This document shows, piece after piece, positions 26,322 to 34,513 of a stretch of DNA of 34,513 nucleotides. Where the stretch lies: assembly GCA_945901245.1 (NCBI GenBank), contig CAMDKY010000019.1:1-34513 (forward strand), given 5' to 3'. Position numbers and translations under genes: made by a program. A model generated the notes under the pieces. It was given only the letters and a program-made list of their open reading frames with translations. It was not told where the DNA came from and did no database searches. Source of the DNA: Polynucleobacter meluiroseus (GTDB taxonomy: Bacteria > Pseudomonadota > Gammaproteobacteria > Burkholderiales > Burkholderiaceae). Numbering within the stretch: the stretch's first letter is position 1; the number at the start of each line of letters is the position of its first letter.

Positions 26322-26918
26322 TTACAGCGACAGCGGCTGAACAAGTCCGCGCTTGTATCGATCTAGCCAGTAAGCAGAAATGGTGGTCTTGACGTCGGTA
26401 ATAGCGCCCTCTTCTACCCAGGCAAGCAATTCATCCAAGGATGCGGCAAATACATCTAGGAGTTCTTCATCGTCAAGCTGGCGCTGGCCTTTTATTAAGC
26501 CTTCTGCCAAATAAATATCGATGAATTCAGTCGAATAGGAAATCACCGGATGAATGCGCCGAATGTAACTCCATTTTGCAGCGGTGTAGCCGGTTTCCTC
26601 TTGCAGCTCGCGCTGCGCGCAAACAAGCGGATCCTCCCCTAAATCCAACTTACCCGCCGGAATTTCCATACACACCCGAGCGACCGGGTAACGGTATTGG
26701 CGTTCCAGCAAAATTCTGCCATCGTCTAAGATGGCGACAATCGCCACTGCGCCTGGGTGCGTGAGGTACTCGCGTACCGCTTGGCTACCATCTGGCAGAC
26801 GCACGGTATCGCGCTTCATATTCAAAAAAATGCCGCCGTACAAATCTTGTGTATCGAGGCGCTCTTCTTTTAAGTGCGCGTCGCCCAAAGGAAGATCGCT
26901 TAGGTATTTTTCAGTCAT
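26322..26918 (-). CDS. Nudix hydrolase, ADP-ribose pyrophosphatase (NudF)-like
   Basis: Hydrolyses nucleoside diphosphate-X compounds, probably ADP-ribose. The 198-residue protein contains a complete Nudix box from G89 to Y111: G89, E95, then RELQEETGY (103-111), matching GX5EX7REUXEEXGU. Preceding residues (RVCMEIPAGKLD) fit the ADP-ribose pyrophosphatase subgroup. Its ATG is only about 20 bp beyond the terminator that closes the nuo operon, so it needs read-through or a promoter inside the 3' end of nuoN. DUF1178 follows. Confidence 0.9.
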   Translation of the reverse strand: MTEKYLSDLPLGDAHLKEERLDTQDLYGGIFLNMKRDTVRLPDGSQAVREYLTHPGAVAIVAILDDGRILLERQYRYPVARVCMEIPAGKLDLGEDPLVCAQRELQEETGYTAAKWSYIRRIHPVISYSTEFIDIYLAEGLIKGQRQLDDEELLDVFAASLDELLAWVEEGAITDVKTTISAYWLDRYKRGLVQPLSL

Positions 26919-26937
26919 GTGGAATGCCCGTCAATAA

Positions 26938-26961
26938 AAACCCAGCTTAAAAGCTGGGTTT
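26938..26961 (-). terminator. Rho-independent terminator at the end of the nuo operon
   Basis: CCCAGCTT and AAGCTGGG pair around an AA centre, with AAA/TTT extending the stem to 11 bp. On the minus strand it begins about 7 nt after the nuoN stop and runs into TTTTTATTG. The innermost pairs would open to form the loop. Confidence 0.8.
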
Positions 26962-26967
26962 GTCGTG

Positions 26968-28458
26968 TTAGCCGCCGAGTAAGGTGTTTCGCATCACATC
27001 TAAGCAGAGGGCCATTAAAGCGCCAGGGAATATGCCCAAAGCCAGCACCATCAAGCCATTCATGCCGAGGATACCCTTAGCGACACTGGAGCCACTCAAA
27101 ATATGCTCATGAGAGGGTTCATCAAAATACATTACCTTCACTACTCGTAGGTAGTAGAACGCACCGATCAAGGATGTAAGTACGGCGATCACAGCCAAGA
27201 ATACGTAATTGGCATCGACTAAAGCCTCCAAGACCGATAGTTTGGCAGCAAAACCAACGGTCGGCGGAATGCCTGCCAAGGAGAACATCATAATCAGACC
27301 CAAAAAGGCAAACCAAGGGTGCTTCCGATTAAGGCCTTTCAAGCCATCCAGGGTTTCGCAGTCATAGCCTTTGCGCGACAGCAGCATCAGCAGACCGAAG
27401 GTTCCCAGTGTGGTGATGACATAGGTCACCGCATAAAACATCGACGCACTAAAGGCGTGGTCATCAAAAACCGAGAGCATGCCCAGCAACACAAAGCCCA
27501 TCTGCGCAATAGCCGAGTAAGCCAGCATGCGCTTGAGGTTGGTTTGCGCAATCGCAGTCACATTACCGACTACTAAAGACAATACGGCCAGAATCATCAG
27601 CATCGGCTGCCAATCGGCTAGCAGCGGCAACAAGGTATTCACGAGCAGTCGGAACAGTAATGCAAACGCAGCCAATTTAGGCGCAGCAGCAATCAGCAAG
27701 GTCACCGCTGTGGGTGCCCCTTGGTATACATCTGGCACCCACATGTGGAAAGGCGCAACCCCAAGCTTGAAAGCCAAGCCGGCCATGATAAAGACCAGAC
27801 CAAATGCCATGATGAGGTGATTAATGCGTGGGTCCGCAACCGCCCTAAAGATCTCGACCAAATCCAAGGATCCGGTAACACCATAGAGCATGGACATGCC
27901 GTAAAGCAAGAAGCCCGATGCCAAAGCGCCCAGAACAAAGTATTTGATTGCGGCCTCAGAAGACAGGCCACTTGAGTGCCGCATCGCCACCAGACCATAG
28001 GTAGAGAGCGCCATGAGCTCTAAACCGAGGTAGAGGGTCAATAGATTGGATCCAGATATGAGGACCAATTGACCCAGCAGGGCAAATAAGGCCAGCACAA
28101 TAAAATCGGGCCTGAATAGACCACGATCAATCAGGTACTGCTTTGAATAGATTAAGGTGATCAACAACGCAAAGCACGATACGGCCTTGAGTAGATTGGC
28201 GACCGGATCGGATTGGAATAAACCATACATGGCGTAGTACGGCAGATCACCAATACGATAGAGAAACGCTGCGCCTAAACCAATCAAGAGCACGCAGCTG
28301 CAATAGTAAACAAACGATGCGGCTTTGGGTGTGTGGAAGGTATCCTGCCCTTGGTCTTCTTTCTTTTCTTTAATGAATGCACTCGTCAACAGCAGATCGC
28401 TTGCAACAAAGGCAAGAACGAGTTCTGGGGCAATCGCAATCAGGTCAAAAGTATCCAT
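26968..28458 (-). CDS. nuoN: NADH-quinone oxidoreductase subunit N
   Basis: Antiporter-like, proton-pumping membrane subunit of respiratory complex I. The 496-residue protein is made of about 14 hydrophobic helices. The proton-translocation module is visible in [14 protein letters not shown] (helix 5 glutamate), [36 protein letters not shown] (helices 7-8 lysines) and [16 protein letters not shown]. It is the last gene of the nuo operon, 13 bp after nuoM and just before the terminator. Confidence 0.97.
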   Translation of the reverse strand: MDTFDLIAIAPELVLAFVASDLLLTSAFIKEKKEDQGQDTFHTPKAASFVYYCSCVLLIGLGAAFLYRIGDLPYYAMYGLFQSDPVANLLKAVSCFALLITLIYSKQYLIDRGLFRPDFIVLALFALLGQLVLISGSNLLTLYLGLELMALSTYGLVAMRHSSGLSSEAAIKYFVLGALASGFLLYGMSMLYGVTGSLDLVEIFRAVADPRINHLIMAFGLVFIMAGLAFKLGVAPFHMWVPDVYQGAPTAVTLLIAAAPKLAAFALLFRLLVNTLLPLLADWQPMLMILAVLSLVVGNVTAIAQTNLKRMLAYSAIAQMGFVLLGMLSVFDDHAFSASMFYAVTYVITTLGTFGLLMLLSRKGYDCETLDGLKGLNRKHPWFAFLGLIMMFSLAGIPPTVGFAAKLSVLEALVDANYVFLAVIAVLTSLIGAFYYLRVVKVMYFDEPSHEHILSGSSVAKGILGMNGLMVLALGIFPGALMALCLDVMRNTLLGG

Positions 28459-28471
28459 GGCGTTACCTTAC

Positions 28472-29938
28472 TTAAAGTTTACTGATCGCGACATGCTCAA
28501 GCAGATGGATCACTGCTGGGTGAATGATGTCGGTAAAGGGTTTTGGGTAAATGCCCATCCAGAGCACGCAAATGGATAGGACCGCCAACATAAAGAACTC
28601 GCGGCCATTAATGTCAGTCAGCGCATCCACTTCTTTATTGGCAATCGCGCCAAACAAGACACGTTTAACCATCCACAATGAATAAGCAGCGCCAAGCATT
28701 AGGGCGGTTGCAGCCAATAAGCCGATCCAGAAATCGTAATCAACCGCGGCCAGAATCACCATGAACTCACCGACAAAGCCGGAGGTTGCTGGTAGGCCGC
28801 AATTAGCCATGGCTAAAAAGACCATGAACACAGAGAACTTAGGCATGCGGTGAATCACGCCACCAAAGTCCGCGATTTGCCGGGTGTGCATACGATCGTA
28901 AAGAACGCCAATCGCCAAGAACATCGCCCCCGAAATAAAGCCGTGGGAGATCATTTGAATGATGCCGCCCTCAATGCCCAGTGGGCTAAACAGGAAGAAG
29001 CCCAAGGTAACAAAACCCATGTGGGCTACCGATGAATACGCCACCAGTTTTTTCATGTCTTTTTGGACTAGAGCTACCAGGCCAACGTAAATCACCGCAA
29101 CCAGTGATAAGAAAATGATAAAGGGGCCGAGGTACATGCTGGCATCGGGCGCAATTGGCAAAGAGAAACGCAAGAAGCCATAAGCGCCAAGCTTAAGCAT
29201 GATGGCTGCCAACACGACCGATCCACCGGTCGGCGCTTCCACGTGTACATCGGGCAGCCAAGTATGCAGTGGCCACATCGGCACCTTGACTGCAAAAGCC
29301 ATAAAGAAGGCAAAGAAGATGAGCATCTGCTCAACGATATCCAGAGGGGCATGGTGCCAAGACTGAATGTCAAAAGTATTGGTGGCGTTATAGAGGTATA
29401 GCATCGCTACTAGGGTGAGCAAGGACCCTAGCAAGGTGTAGAGGAAGAATTTAAATGCGGCATAAATTCGGCTCTTGCCACCCCACACACCAATGATGAT
29501 GTACATCGGTATCAAGGTAGCCTCAAAGAAGACATAGAAGAGCATGCCATCGAGCGCTGAAAACACACCGATCATCAGGCCAGACAAGATCATGAAAGAA
29601 GCCAGGTACTGCGAGACTTTTTCAGTAATCACTTCCCAAGCAGCAAGCACAACAAAAATGTTGATAAAGGCCGTGAGCACCACAAACCAAACCGAGATGC
29701 CGTCAACACCTAAGTGGTAGTTGATGTCATAGCGCGGAATCCAGCTCAGCTTTTCCACAAATTGCATGGCAGCCGTCGTCTCATCAAACTGCAAGATCAA
29801 AGGCAACGTAGCAATAAAACCCAATACGGAGCCAAACAAGGCAAGATAACGCACTCCCAAGGACGGACGCTCAGACCCGTAAATCAAAATGATCAGACCA
29901 AAAACGATCGGGATCCAAATGGCGTAAGAAAGAATCAT
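28472..29938 (-). CDS. nuoM: NADH-quinone oxidoreductase subunit M
   Basis: Second antiporter-like subunit of complex I, 488 residues and mostly hydrophobic. Key segments are FYVFFEATLIPMYIIIGVWGG with the helix 5 glutamate, KVPMWPLHTWLPDVHVEAPT with the helix 7 lysine, and KDMKKLVAYSSVAHMGFV. It lies 15 bp after nuoL and 13 bp before nuoN, without sign of a separate promoter. Confidence 0.97.
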   Translation of the reverse strand: MILSYAIWIPIVFGLIILIYGSERPSLGVRYLALFGSVLGFIATLPLILQFDETTAAMQFVEKLSWIPRYDINYHLGVDGISVWFVVLTAFINIFVVLAAWEVITEKVSQYLASFMILSGLMIGVFSALDGMLFYVFFEATLIPMYIIIGVWGGKSRIYAAFKFFLYTLLGSLLTLVAMLYLYNATNTFDIQSWHHAPLDIVEQMLIFFAFFMAFAVKVPMWPLHTWLPDVHVEAPTGGSVVLAAIMLKLGAYGFLRFSLPIAPDASMYLGPFIIFLSLVAVIYVGLVALVQKDMKKLVAYSSVAHMGFVTLGFFLFSPLGIEGGIIQMISHGFISGAMFLAIGVLYDRMHTRQIADFGGVIHRMPKFSVFMVFLAMANCGLPATSGFVGEFMVILAAVDYDFWIGLLAATALMLGAAYSLWMVKRVLFGAIANKEVDALTDINGREFFMLAVLSICVLWMGIYPKPFTDIIHPAVIHLLEHVAISKL

Positions 29939-29953
29939 AAGGAAGGGGTTAAC

Positions 29954-32011
29954 TTAATAAGCAAGGTAAATATAGGTATACAAAATCCATGACAGCAAGG
30001 CGATTAGGCCCAAAATCATGGCAAAGGCATAGTGGTACAAGTAACCCGATTGCAAGTGGCGAATCACGCCCGAGAATCGTCCGATCAAATGGGCACTGCC
30101 ATTCACTAGCATGCCATCGATGATTTTTTGATCACCGCGATGCCAAAATACGCCGCCAAACCAAAGCATTCCCTTTGCAAAGACAGCCTGGTTTAAATCA
30201 TCCAAATAATATTTGTGGTCGAGCAACTTCTTAATTGGGGCAAAGGCTTCGGCGACCTTTGCAGGCAAAGTAGGCATCCACAGGTAACCGATCGCAGCGG
30301 TCAGCACACCCAAAACAACCAATAGTAAAACCGATGTACTAAACGCATGTATTGCCATCGCAACCGGGCCGTGGAATGCCTCGGCCAAGTGCTTCATCAC
30401 GGGATGCTTGGCGATATCAATAAAGATGGAGTCGCCAAAGAAGGTGCCGTATAGCAGTGGGTCGATGGTGTAAAAGCCAATGATGACCGATGGAATGGCT
30501 AAGAGGATTAGTGGAATAGTCACTACCCATGGGGACTCATGGGGCTTCTCCCCTGGCGCCAGACCGTGATGCGCATGGTCATCGTGACCATGATCGTCAG
30601 AACCATGTGCATGGTGCTCATGGCTTGCATGCCCGAAACGCTCTTTGCCATGGAACACATAGAAATACAAACGGAAGGAATAAAGGGCAGTAACAAAGAC
30701 ACTGGCCATTACTGCAAACAAGGCAAATCCAGAGCCGGGAATGGTGCTGGCTGCCACTGCTTCAATAATCGAGTCTTTGGAGTAAAAGCCCGAGAAAAAC
30801 GGTGTGCCAATGAGTGCCAAACTACCCAAAAGCATCATTAGGCAAGTGATCGGCATGTACTTCCACAAGCCGCCCATCTTGCGCATGTCTTGCTCATGGT
30901 GCATTCCTAAAATCACACTGCCCGCTCCAAGGAATAAAAGGGCCTTGAAAAAGGCGTGGGTCATTAAATGGAAAATCGCAATCGGATAAGCAGAGACGCC
31001 CAAGGCAATCGTCATGAAGCCCAGTTGCGAGAGCGTGGAATAGGCAACCACCCGCTTGATGTCGGTCTGCACAATACCCAGAAAGCCCATGAAGAGTGCG
31101 GTAATCGAGCCAATCACCAAGATAAAGCTGAGCGCCACATCCGATAGCTCAAACAAGGGCGACATGCGACTGACCATGAAGATACCAGCAGTCACCATCG
31201 TTGCCGCATGAATCAATGCCGAGATTGGGGTTGGGCCTTCCATCGAATCGGGCAGCCATACATGCAAGGGAAACTGCGCTGACTTACCCATTGCACCAAT
31301 AAAGAGGCAGATGCACGCCACGGTGACTAAATTCCAGTCGGTACCGGGTAAGGTCTGCGCTGCTAAAACGGTGTTTTGCGCAAAGATGGCATCGTAGTTC
31401 ATCGAGCCTGTACCAGCCAATAGCAGGCCAATGCCCAGAATGAAACCAAAATCACCTACGCGGTTTACTAAAAAGGCCTTCATATTAGCGAAGACAGCCG
31501 TTTTGCGCTCGTAGTAAAAGCCAATCAATAAATACGATACGACGCCCACTGCTTCCCAGCCAAAGAAGAGCTGCAGTAAGTTATTGCTCATGACCAGCAT
31601 CAGCATGGCAAAGGTGAATAAAGAAATGTACGAGAAGAAGCGATTATAGCCTTCCTCTTCTGCCATATAGCCGATGGTGTATATGTGCACCATCAAGGAA
31701 ACAAAGGTCACCACTACCATCATCATGGCGCTGAGTGGGTCAATTAAGAAACCAATATCAAAACTAAATTCGCCCAACTGCATCCAACGGTACACCGAGC
31801 CGTTGAAATAAAAACCATCCATCACCTGCATCAACACATTGCAAGACAAAATGAAGGCAATCATCACACCTAAAATAGCGATGGTTTGGCAGGCACCACG
31901 ACTCAATTGCTTACCTATAAAGCCGGTACCAAAAAAACCCACCAACATACTGCCTATTAATGGCGCAAGCGGTATGGCGCAGAGTACGGGAATAGTCAGG
32001 GTCAGTTCCAT
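29954..32011 (-). CDS. nuoL: NADH-quinone oxidoreductase subunit L
   Basis: Distal proton-pumping subunit of complex I, which carries the long lateral helix. The 685 residues include LFFGWEAVGVVSYLLIGF (helix 5 glutamate, E153), GAMGKSAQFPLHVWLPDSMEGPTPISALIHAATMV (K243 and downstream residues) and DIKRVVAYSTLSQLGFM. Between hydrophobic segments ending near 453 and restarting near 494 lies an unusual loop with 12 histidines (454-491). The C-terminal lateral helix and final membrane segment (LIALLSWILYTYIYLAY) are present. It lies 17 bp after nuoK. Confidence 0.97.
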   Translation of the reverse strand: MELTLTIPVLCAIPLAPLIGSMLVGFFGTGFIGKQLSRGACQTIAILGVMIAFILSCNVLMQVMDGFYFNGSVYRWMQLGEFSFDIGFLIDPLSAMMMVVVTFVSLMVHIYTIGYMAEEEGYNRFFSYISLFTFAMLMLVMSNNLLQLFFGWEAVGVVSYLLIGFYYERKTAVFANMKAFLVNRVGDFGFILGIGLLLAGTGSMNYDAIFAQNTVLAAQTLPGTDWNLVTVACICLFIGAMGKSAQFPLHVWLPDSMEGPTPISALIHAATMVTAGIFMVSRMSPLFELSDVALSFILVIGSITALFMGFLGIVQTDIKRVVAYSTLSQLGFMTIALGVSAYPIAIFHLMTHAFFKALLFLGAGSVILGMHHEQDMRKMGGLWKYMPITCLMMLLGSLALIGTPFFSGFYSKDSIIEAVAASTIPGSGFALFAVMASVFVTALYSFRLYFYVFHGKERFGHASHEHHAHGSDDHGHDDHAHHGLAPGEKPHESPWVVTIPLILLAIPSVIIGFYTIDPLLYGTFFGDSIFIDIAKHPVMKHLAEAFHGPVAMAIHAFSTSVLLLVVLGVLTAAIGYLWMPTLPAKVAEAFAPIKKLLDHKYYLDDLNQAVFAKGMLWFGGVFWHRGDQKIIDGMLVNGSAHLIGRFSGVIRHLQSGYLYHYAFAMILGLIALLSWILYTYIYLAY

Positions 32012-32028
32012 TACGAGGTCTTTTTAAA

Positions 32029-32337
32029 CTAGCCTTTGAGGTGATCAAGCTCTTCAGCATTGATCGAATCGAATTTACGGAACAGGGTTACTAGAATTGC
32101 CAAGCCGATCGCAGCCTCGGCAGCAGCTACCGTTAAGATAAAGAATACAAAGACTTGACCCGCCATATCCCCTAAGTAGTAGGAGAAGGCAACAAAGTTC
32201 ATATTGACCGATAAAAGCATGAGTTCAATCGCCATCAATAAAATAATGATGTTGCGGCGATTTAAGAAAATACCAACAACACTAATCGCAAACAAAATGG
32301 CGCCGAGTACTAAAAAATGCGCAAGCGTAATGGTCAT
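32029..32337 (-). CDS. nuoK: NADH-quinone oxidoreductase subunit K
   Basis: Small membrane subunit of complex I, 102 residues with three helices. It carries the conserved membrane glutamates in [18 protein letters not shown] and [18 protein letters not shown], which are part of the hydrophilic axis of the membrane arm. Its ATG overlaps the nuoJ TGA by four bases (ATGA). Confidence 0.97.
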   Translation of the reverse strand: MTITLAHFLVLGAILFAISVVGIFLNRRNIIILLMAIELMLLSVNMNFVAFSYYLGDMAGQVFVFFILTVAAAEAAIGLAILVTLFRKFDSINAEELDHLKG

Positions 32338-32996
32338 GATGGATCTCCGCTCTTATTGCCGCGTTGATCTTGCTTTGCATCCATCTCGGAGTCCATCTTG
32401 ACCATGCGCATCCGGTCAGCAGGGTTGACTGCAACCTGATCGGCCACAATCTGCGACTTGGAATCTTTACGGCGACGCAAGGTTAATGCAACCGCAGCAA
32501 TAATGGCAACGAGCAAAATGATGCCGGCAATTTCAAAGGCGTATACGTAGTCCACGAAGAGGACGCGACCCAATGCTTGGGTATTGGGAACACCCCCCAT
32601 TTCTTCTAACATGGGTTGTAGCGGCAGCGTTGTGCCCACAAAGCCCCGGATCAAGACAATTGAGAGCTGCATCACAATCACAGCACCAATCAAAAACGCC
32701 ACCGGCAAAAACTTCTTAAAGTCGCGGCGCAAATGCGCCAAATCCAAATCAAGCATCATCACCACGAAGAGGAATAGCACCATCACCGCACCAACGTAAA
32801 CCAAGATCAAGACGAGACTCAAGAATTCAGCGCGCAGCAGCATCCACAAACCTGAAGCACAGAAAAAAGCCAGAATCAAAAAGAGTGCTGAGTTGACGGG
32901 ATTGCGCGCGGTAATCACCTGCAGCGCGGACAGCACCAAGATGCCTGCGAAGGCATAAAAGAAAATGGAATAGATGGTTGCGGGTTCGAAAGTCAT
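32334..32996 (-). CDS. nuoJ: NADH-quinone oxidoreductase subunit J
   Basis: Membrane subunit of complex I with about five helices in its first 170 residues. The conserved stretch [20 protein letters not shown] contains the pi-bulge helix region. The C-terminal 50 residues are polar and charged (RRRKDSKSQ, then [13 protein letters not shown]), likely a flexible cytoplasmic tail. Total 220 residues, somewhat longer than E. coli NuoJ (184). Overlaps nuoK by four bases and follows nuoI by 9 bp. Confidence 0.96.
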   Translation of the reverse strand: MTFEPATIYSIFFYAFAGILVLSALQVITARNPVNSALFLILAFFCASGLWMLLRAEFLSLVLILVYVGAVMVLFLFVVMMLDLDLAHLRRDFKKFLPVAFLIGAVIVMQLSIVLIRGFVGTTLPLQPMLEEMGGVPNTQALGRVLFVDYVYAFEIAGIILLVAIIAAVALTLRRRKDSKSQIVADQVAVNPADRMRMVKMDSEMDAKQDQRGNKSGDPS

Positions 32997-33005
32997 AACA
33001 GGAAA

Positions 33006-33497
33006 TTAACGGTATGGGGCATCTGCTGTCCGATTGGCTGCAATCTCGGTCTCATACTGATCCCCAACCGCCAAAAGCATGTCTTTGGTGAAATACAGGT
33101 CGCCGCGCTTATCGCCAAAGTACTCAAAAATATTGGTTTCAACAATGGCGTCGACTGGACAAGCCTCTTCGCAAAAGCCACAAAAAATGCATTTGGTTAA
33201 ATCAATGTCATAGCGGGTAGTACGACGCGTGCCATCTTCCCGTTGATCGGATTCAATCGAAATCGCCATGGCGGGGCAAACCGCTTCGCATAATTTACAA
33301 GCGATGCAACGCTCTTCTCCATTGGGGTAGCGACGCAAGGCATGCAGCCCGCGAAAACGCGGCGACTGCGGTGTCTTTTCTTCCGGGTACTGCACAGTGA
33401 ACTTGGGCTTAAAGAGGTATTTACCGGTGATGGCCATCCCAGTCAATATATCCTTGAGCATAAGGCTGCTTAAAAACTGATTTATTCGCTTAAACAT
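33006..33497 (-). CDS. nuoI: NADH-quinone oxidoreductase subunit I (two 4Fe-4S ferredoxin)
   Basis: Peripheral-arm subunit that holds clusters N6a and N6b and passes electrons toward quinone. The two motifs are [12 protein letters not shown] (C64, C67, C70, C74) and [12 protein letters not shown] (C103, C106, C109, C113). The N-terminal amphipathic part (about 1-32) would dock on the membrane arm. Length 163 residues is typical of the alpha/betaproteobacterial form. It lies 9 bp after nuoH and 9 bp before nuoJ. Confidence 0.97.
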   Translation of the reverse strand: MFKRINQFLSSLMLKDILTGMAITGKYLFKPKFTVQYPEEKTPQSPRFRGLHALRRYPNGEERCIACKLCEAVCPAMAISIESDQREDGTRRTTRYDIDLTKCIFCGFCEEACPVDAIVETNIFEYFGDKRGDLYFTKDMLLAVGDQYETEIAANRTADAPYR

Positions 33498-33506
33498 AAT
33501 CGTGGC

Positions 33507-34513
33507 TTAGTTCCAAATGTTCCATGGAGAAATGACCCAAGTACCAACCAAAATGACCCAAAAAACGGACAGTGGGATGAAGATCTTCCAGCCCAAGCGC
33601 ATGATTTGGTCGTAACGGTAACGTGGCAAGGTGGCCCGCAACCAAATAAAGCAAGAGAGGATGAAGAAAGTCTTGGCAAACAGCCAGAAGAAACCTGGAA
33701 TGTCACGCAGGATGGGTAAATCCAAAATCGGCAACCAACCGCCCAAGAACAAAATCGATGTGAGCGCTGCAATCATGATCATATTGGCGTATTCAGCCAA
33801 AAAGAACATCGCATAGGCCATGCCGGAATACTCAACCATGTGGCCAGCCACAATCTCAGACTCACCCTCGACTACGTCAAATGGGTGGCGATTGGTTTCT
33901 GCAACGCCAGAAATAAAGTAAATCAAGAACATAGGCAATAAGGGAAGCCAGTTCCAAGACATAAAGTTAATGCCCATGTCGGCAAAGAAGCCCGTATCTT
34001 GCAACAAGACGATTTTGCTTAAATTGAGCGACCCAGAAATAATCAGTACGGTTACGAGCGCGAAACCCATGGCGATTTCATAGGAAATCATTTGCGCTGA
34101 AGCGCGCATTGCAGCCAAGAAGGGGTACTTTGAATTCGATGCCCACCCCGCCAAAATAACGCCGTACACCCCGATTGATGAAATCGCAACCACGTACAAG
34201 AGTCCCGCATTGACATCCGCCAATACCATCTCCGCCTGAAACGGTATGACGGCCCAAGCCGCAAAGGCCGGTGCAATCACCATCACTGGCGCAACAACGA
34301 ACAGCACCTTATTTGAGCGGGTAGGCGAAACAATTTCTTTGAGCAACAACTTAATGGCATCGGCAATCGGTTGCAGCAATCCCAATGGTCCCGTTCGATT
34401 TGGACCCAGGCGGATGTGCATCCAGCCAATCAGCTTACGCTCCCACAAGGTCATGTAGGCAACCGCCGCAAACATCGGCAATACAATCGCAACGATCTTA
34501 GTCAGCGTCCAAA
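33507..34513 (-). CDS. nuoH: NADH-quinone oxidoreductase subunit H (N-terminus outside window)
   Basis: Membrane subunit at the quinone site linking the peripheral and membrane arms of complex I. The reading frame stays open to the window edge and encodes [13 protein letters not shown] before the first visible ATG at 34481. That ATG is therefore internal, and perhaps 18-20 residues are missing. Typical blocks are [36 protein letters not shown], and the acidic quinone-site loop [21 protein letters not shown]. The upstream genes nuoA-G should lie beyond the window end. Confidence 0.96.
   Translation of the reverse strand, partial: WTLTKIVAIVLPMFAAVAYMTLWERKLIGWMHIRLGPNRTGPLGLLQPIADAIKLLLKEIVSPTRSNKVLFVVAPVMVIAPAFAAWAVIPFQAEMVLADVNAGLLYVVAISSIGVYGVILAGWASNSKYPFLAAMRASAQMISYEIAMGFALVTVLIISGSLNLSKIVLLQDTGFFADMGINFMSWNWLPLLPMFLIYFISGVAETNRHPFDVVEGESEIVAGHMVEYSGMAYAMFFLAEYANMIMIAALTSILFLGGWLPILDLPILRDIPGFFWLFAKTFFILSCFIWLRATLPRYRYDQIMRLGWKIFIPLSVFWVILVGTWVISPWNIWN

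Noticed and set aside
34479-34481. ATG at 34481 as the nuoH start
   Set aside because: The upstream frame is open to the window edge and encodes residues typical of the NuoH N-terminus.

Overview
The window looks like an ordinary chromosomal segment of a free-living betaproteobacterium of the order Burkholderiales. Protein wording and gene order most resemble Polynucleobacter; this is recognition from memory, not a database search. Typical Burkholderiales signs are the block carA-carB-greA-DUF4149 facing yhbY, with rlmE-ftsH alongside, and a nuo operon followed by a Nudix hydrolase and a DUF1178 gene. Coding density is very high. No gap between genes exceeds about 240 bases, and I saw no rRNA, tRNA, CRISPR array, transposase, integrase or prophage gene.

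Layout. Positions 1-2182 (minus): rlmE, then ftsH (cut by the window start). 2285-2917 (plus): yhbY with a long basic tail. 2925-8437 (minus): carA, carB, greA and a DUF4149 membrane protein. 8677-12864 (minus): gloB, mltD and prpE. 12871-19431 (plus): a YafS-type methyltransferase, rnhA, an RND efflux adaptor and pump, and dnaQ. 19559-21426 (minus): a SprT-like metalloprotein and a tartrate/D-malate dehydrogenase. 21506-22816 (plus): an amidase. 22813-23934 (minus): an Old Yellow Enzyme-type reductase. 24113-25639 (plus): mmsA. 25737-26918 (minus): a Nudix hydrolase and DUF1178. 26968 to the end (minus): nuoH (5' end outside the window), nuoI, J, K, L, M and N.

Functions group as follows: respiratory complex I (nuoH-N); pyrimidine/arginine precursor synthesis (carAB); RNA maturation and transcription upkeep (rlmE, yhbY, greA); membrane protein quality control (ftsH); cell-wall turnover (mltD); replication fidelity (rnhA, dnaQ); detoxification and efflux (gloB, OYE, RND pair); and C3/branched-chain acid catabolism (prpE, mmsA, tartrate/malate dehydrogenase).

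I found no convincing new multi-gene system. The points most worth a second look are: an efflux pump placed between rnhA and dnaQ and joined to dnaQ by a TAATG overlap; a sigma32-like promoter and a leader hairpin before ftsH; the long Lys/Arg/Ala-rich tail on YhbY; a 12-histidine loop in NuoL; a 12-bp tandem repeat between the dnaQ terminator and the neighbouring gene; and a possibly leaderless amidase transcript.
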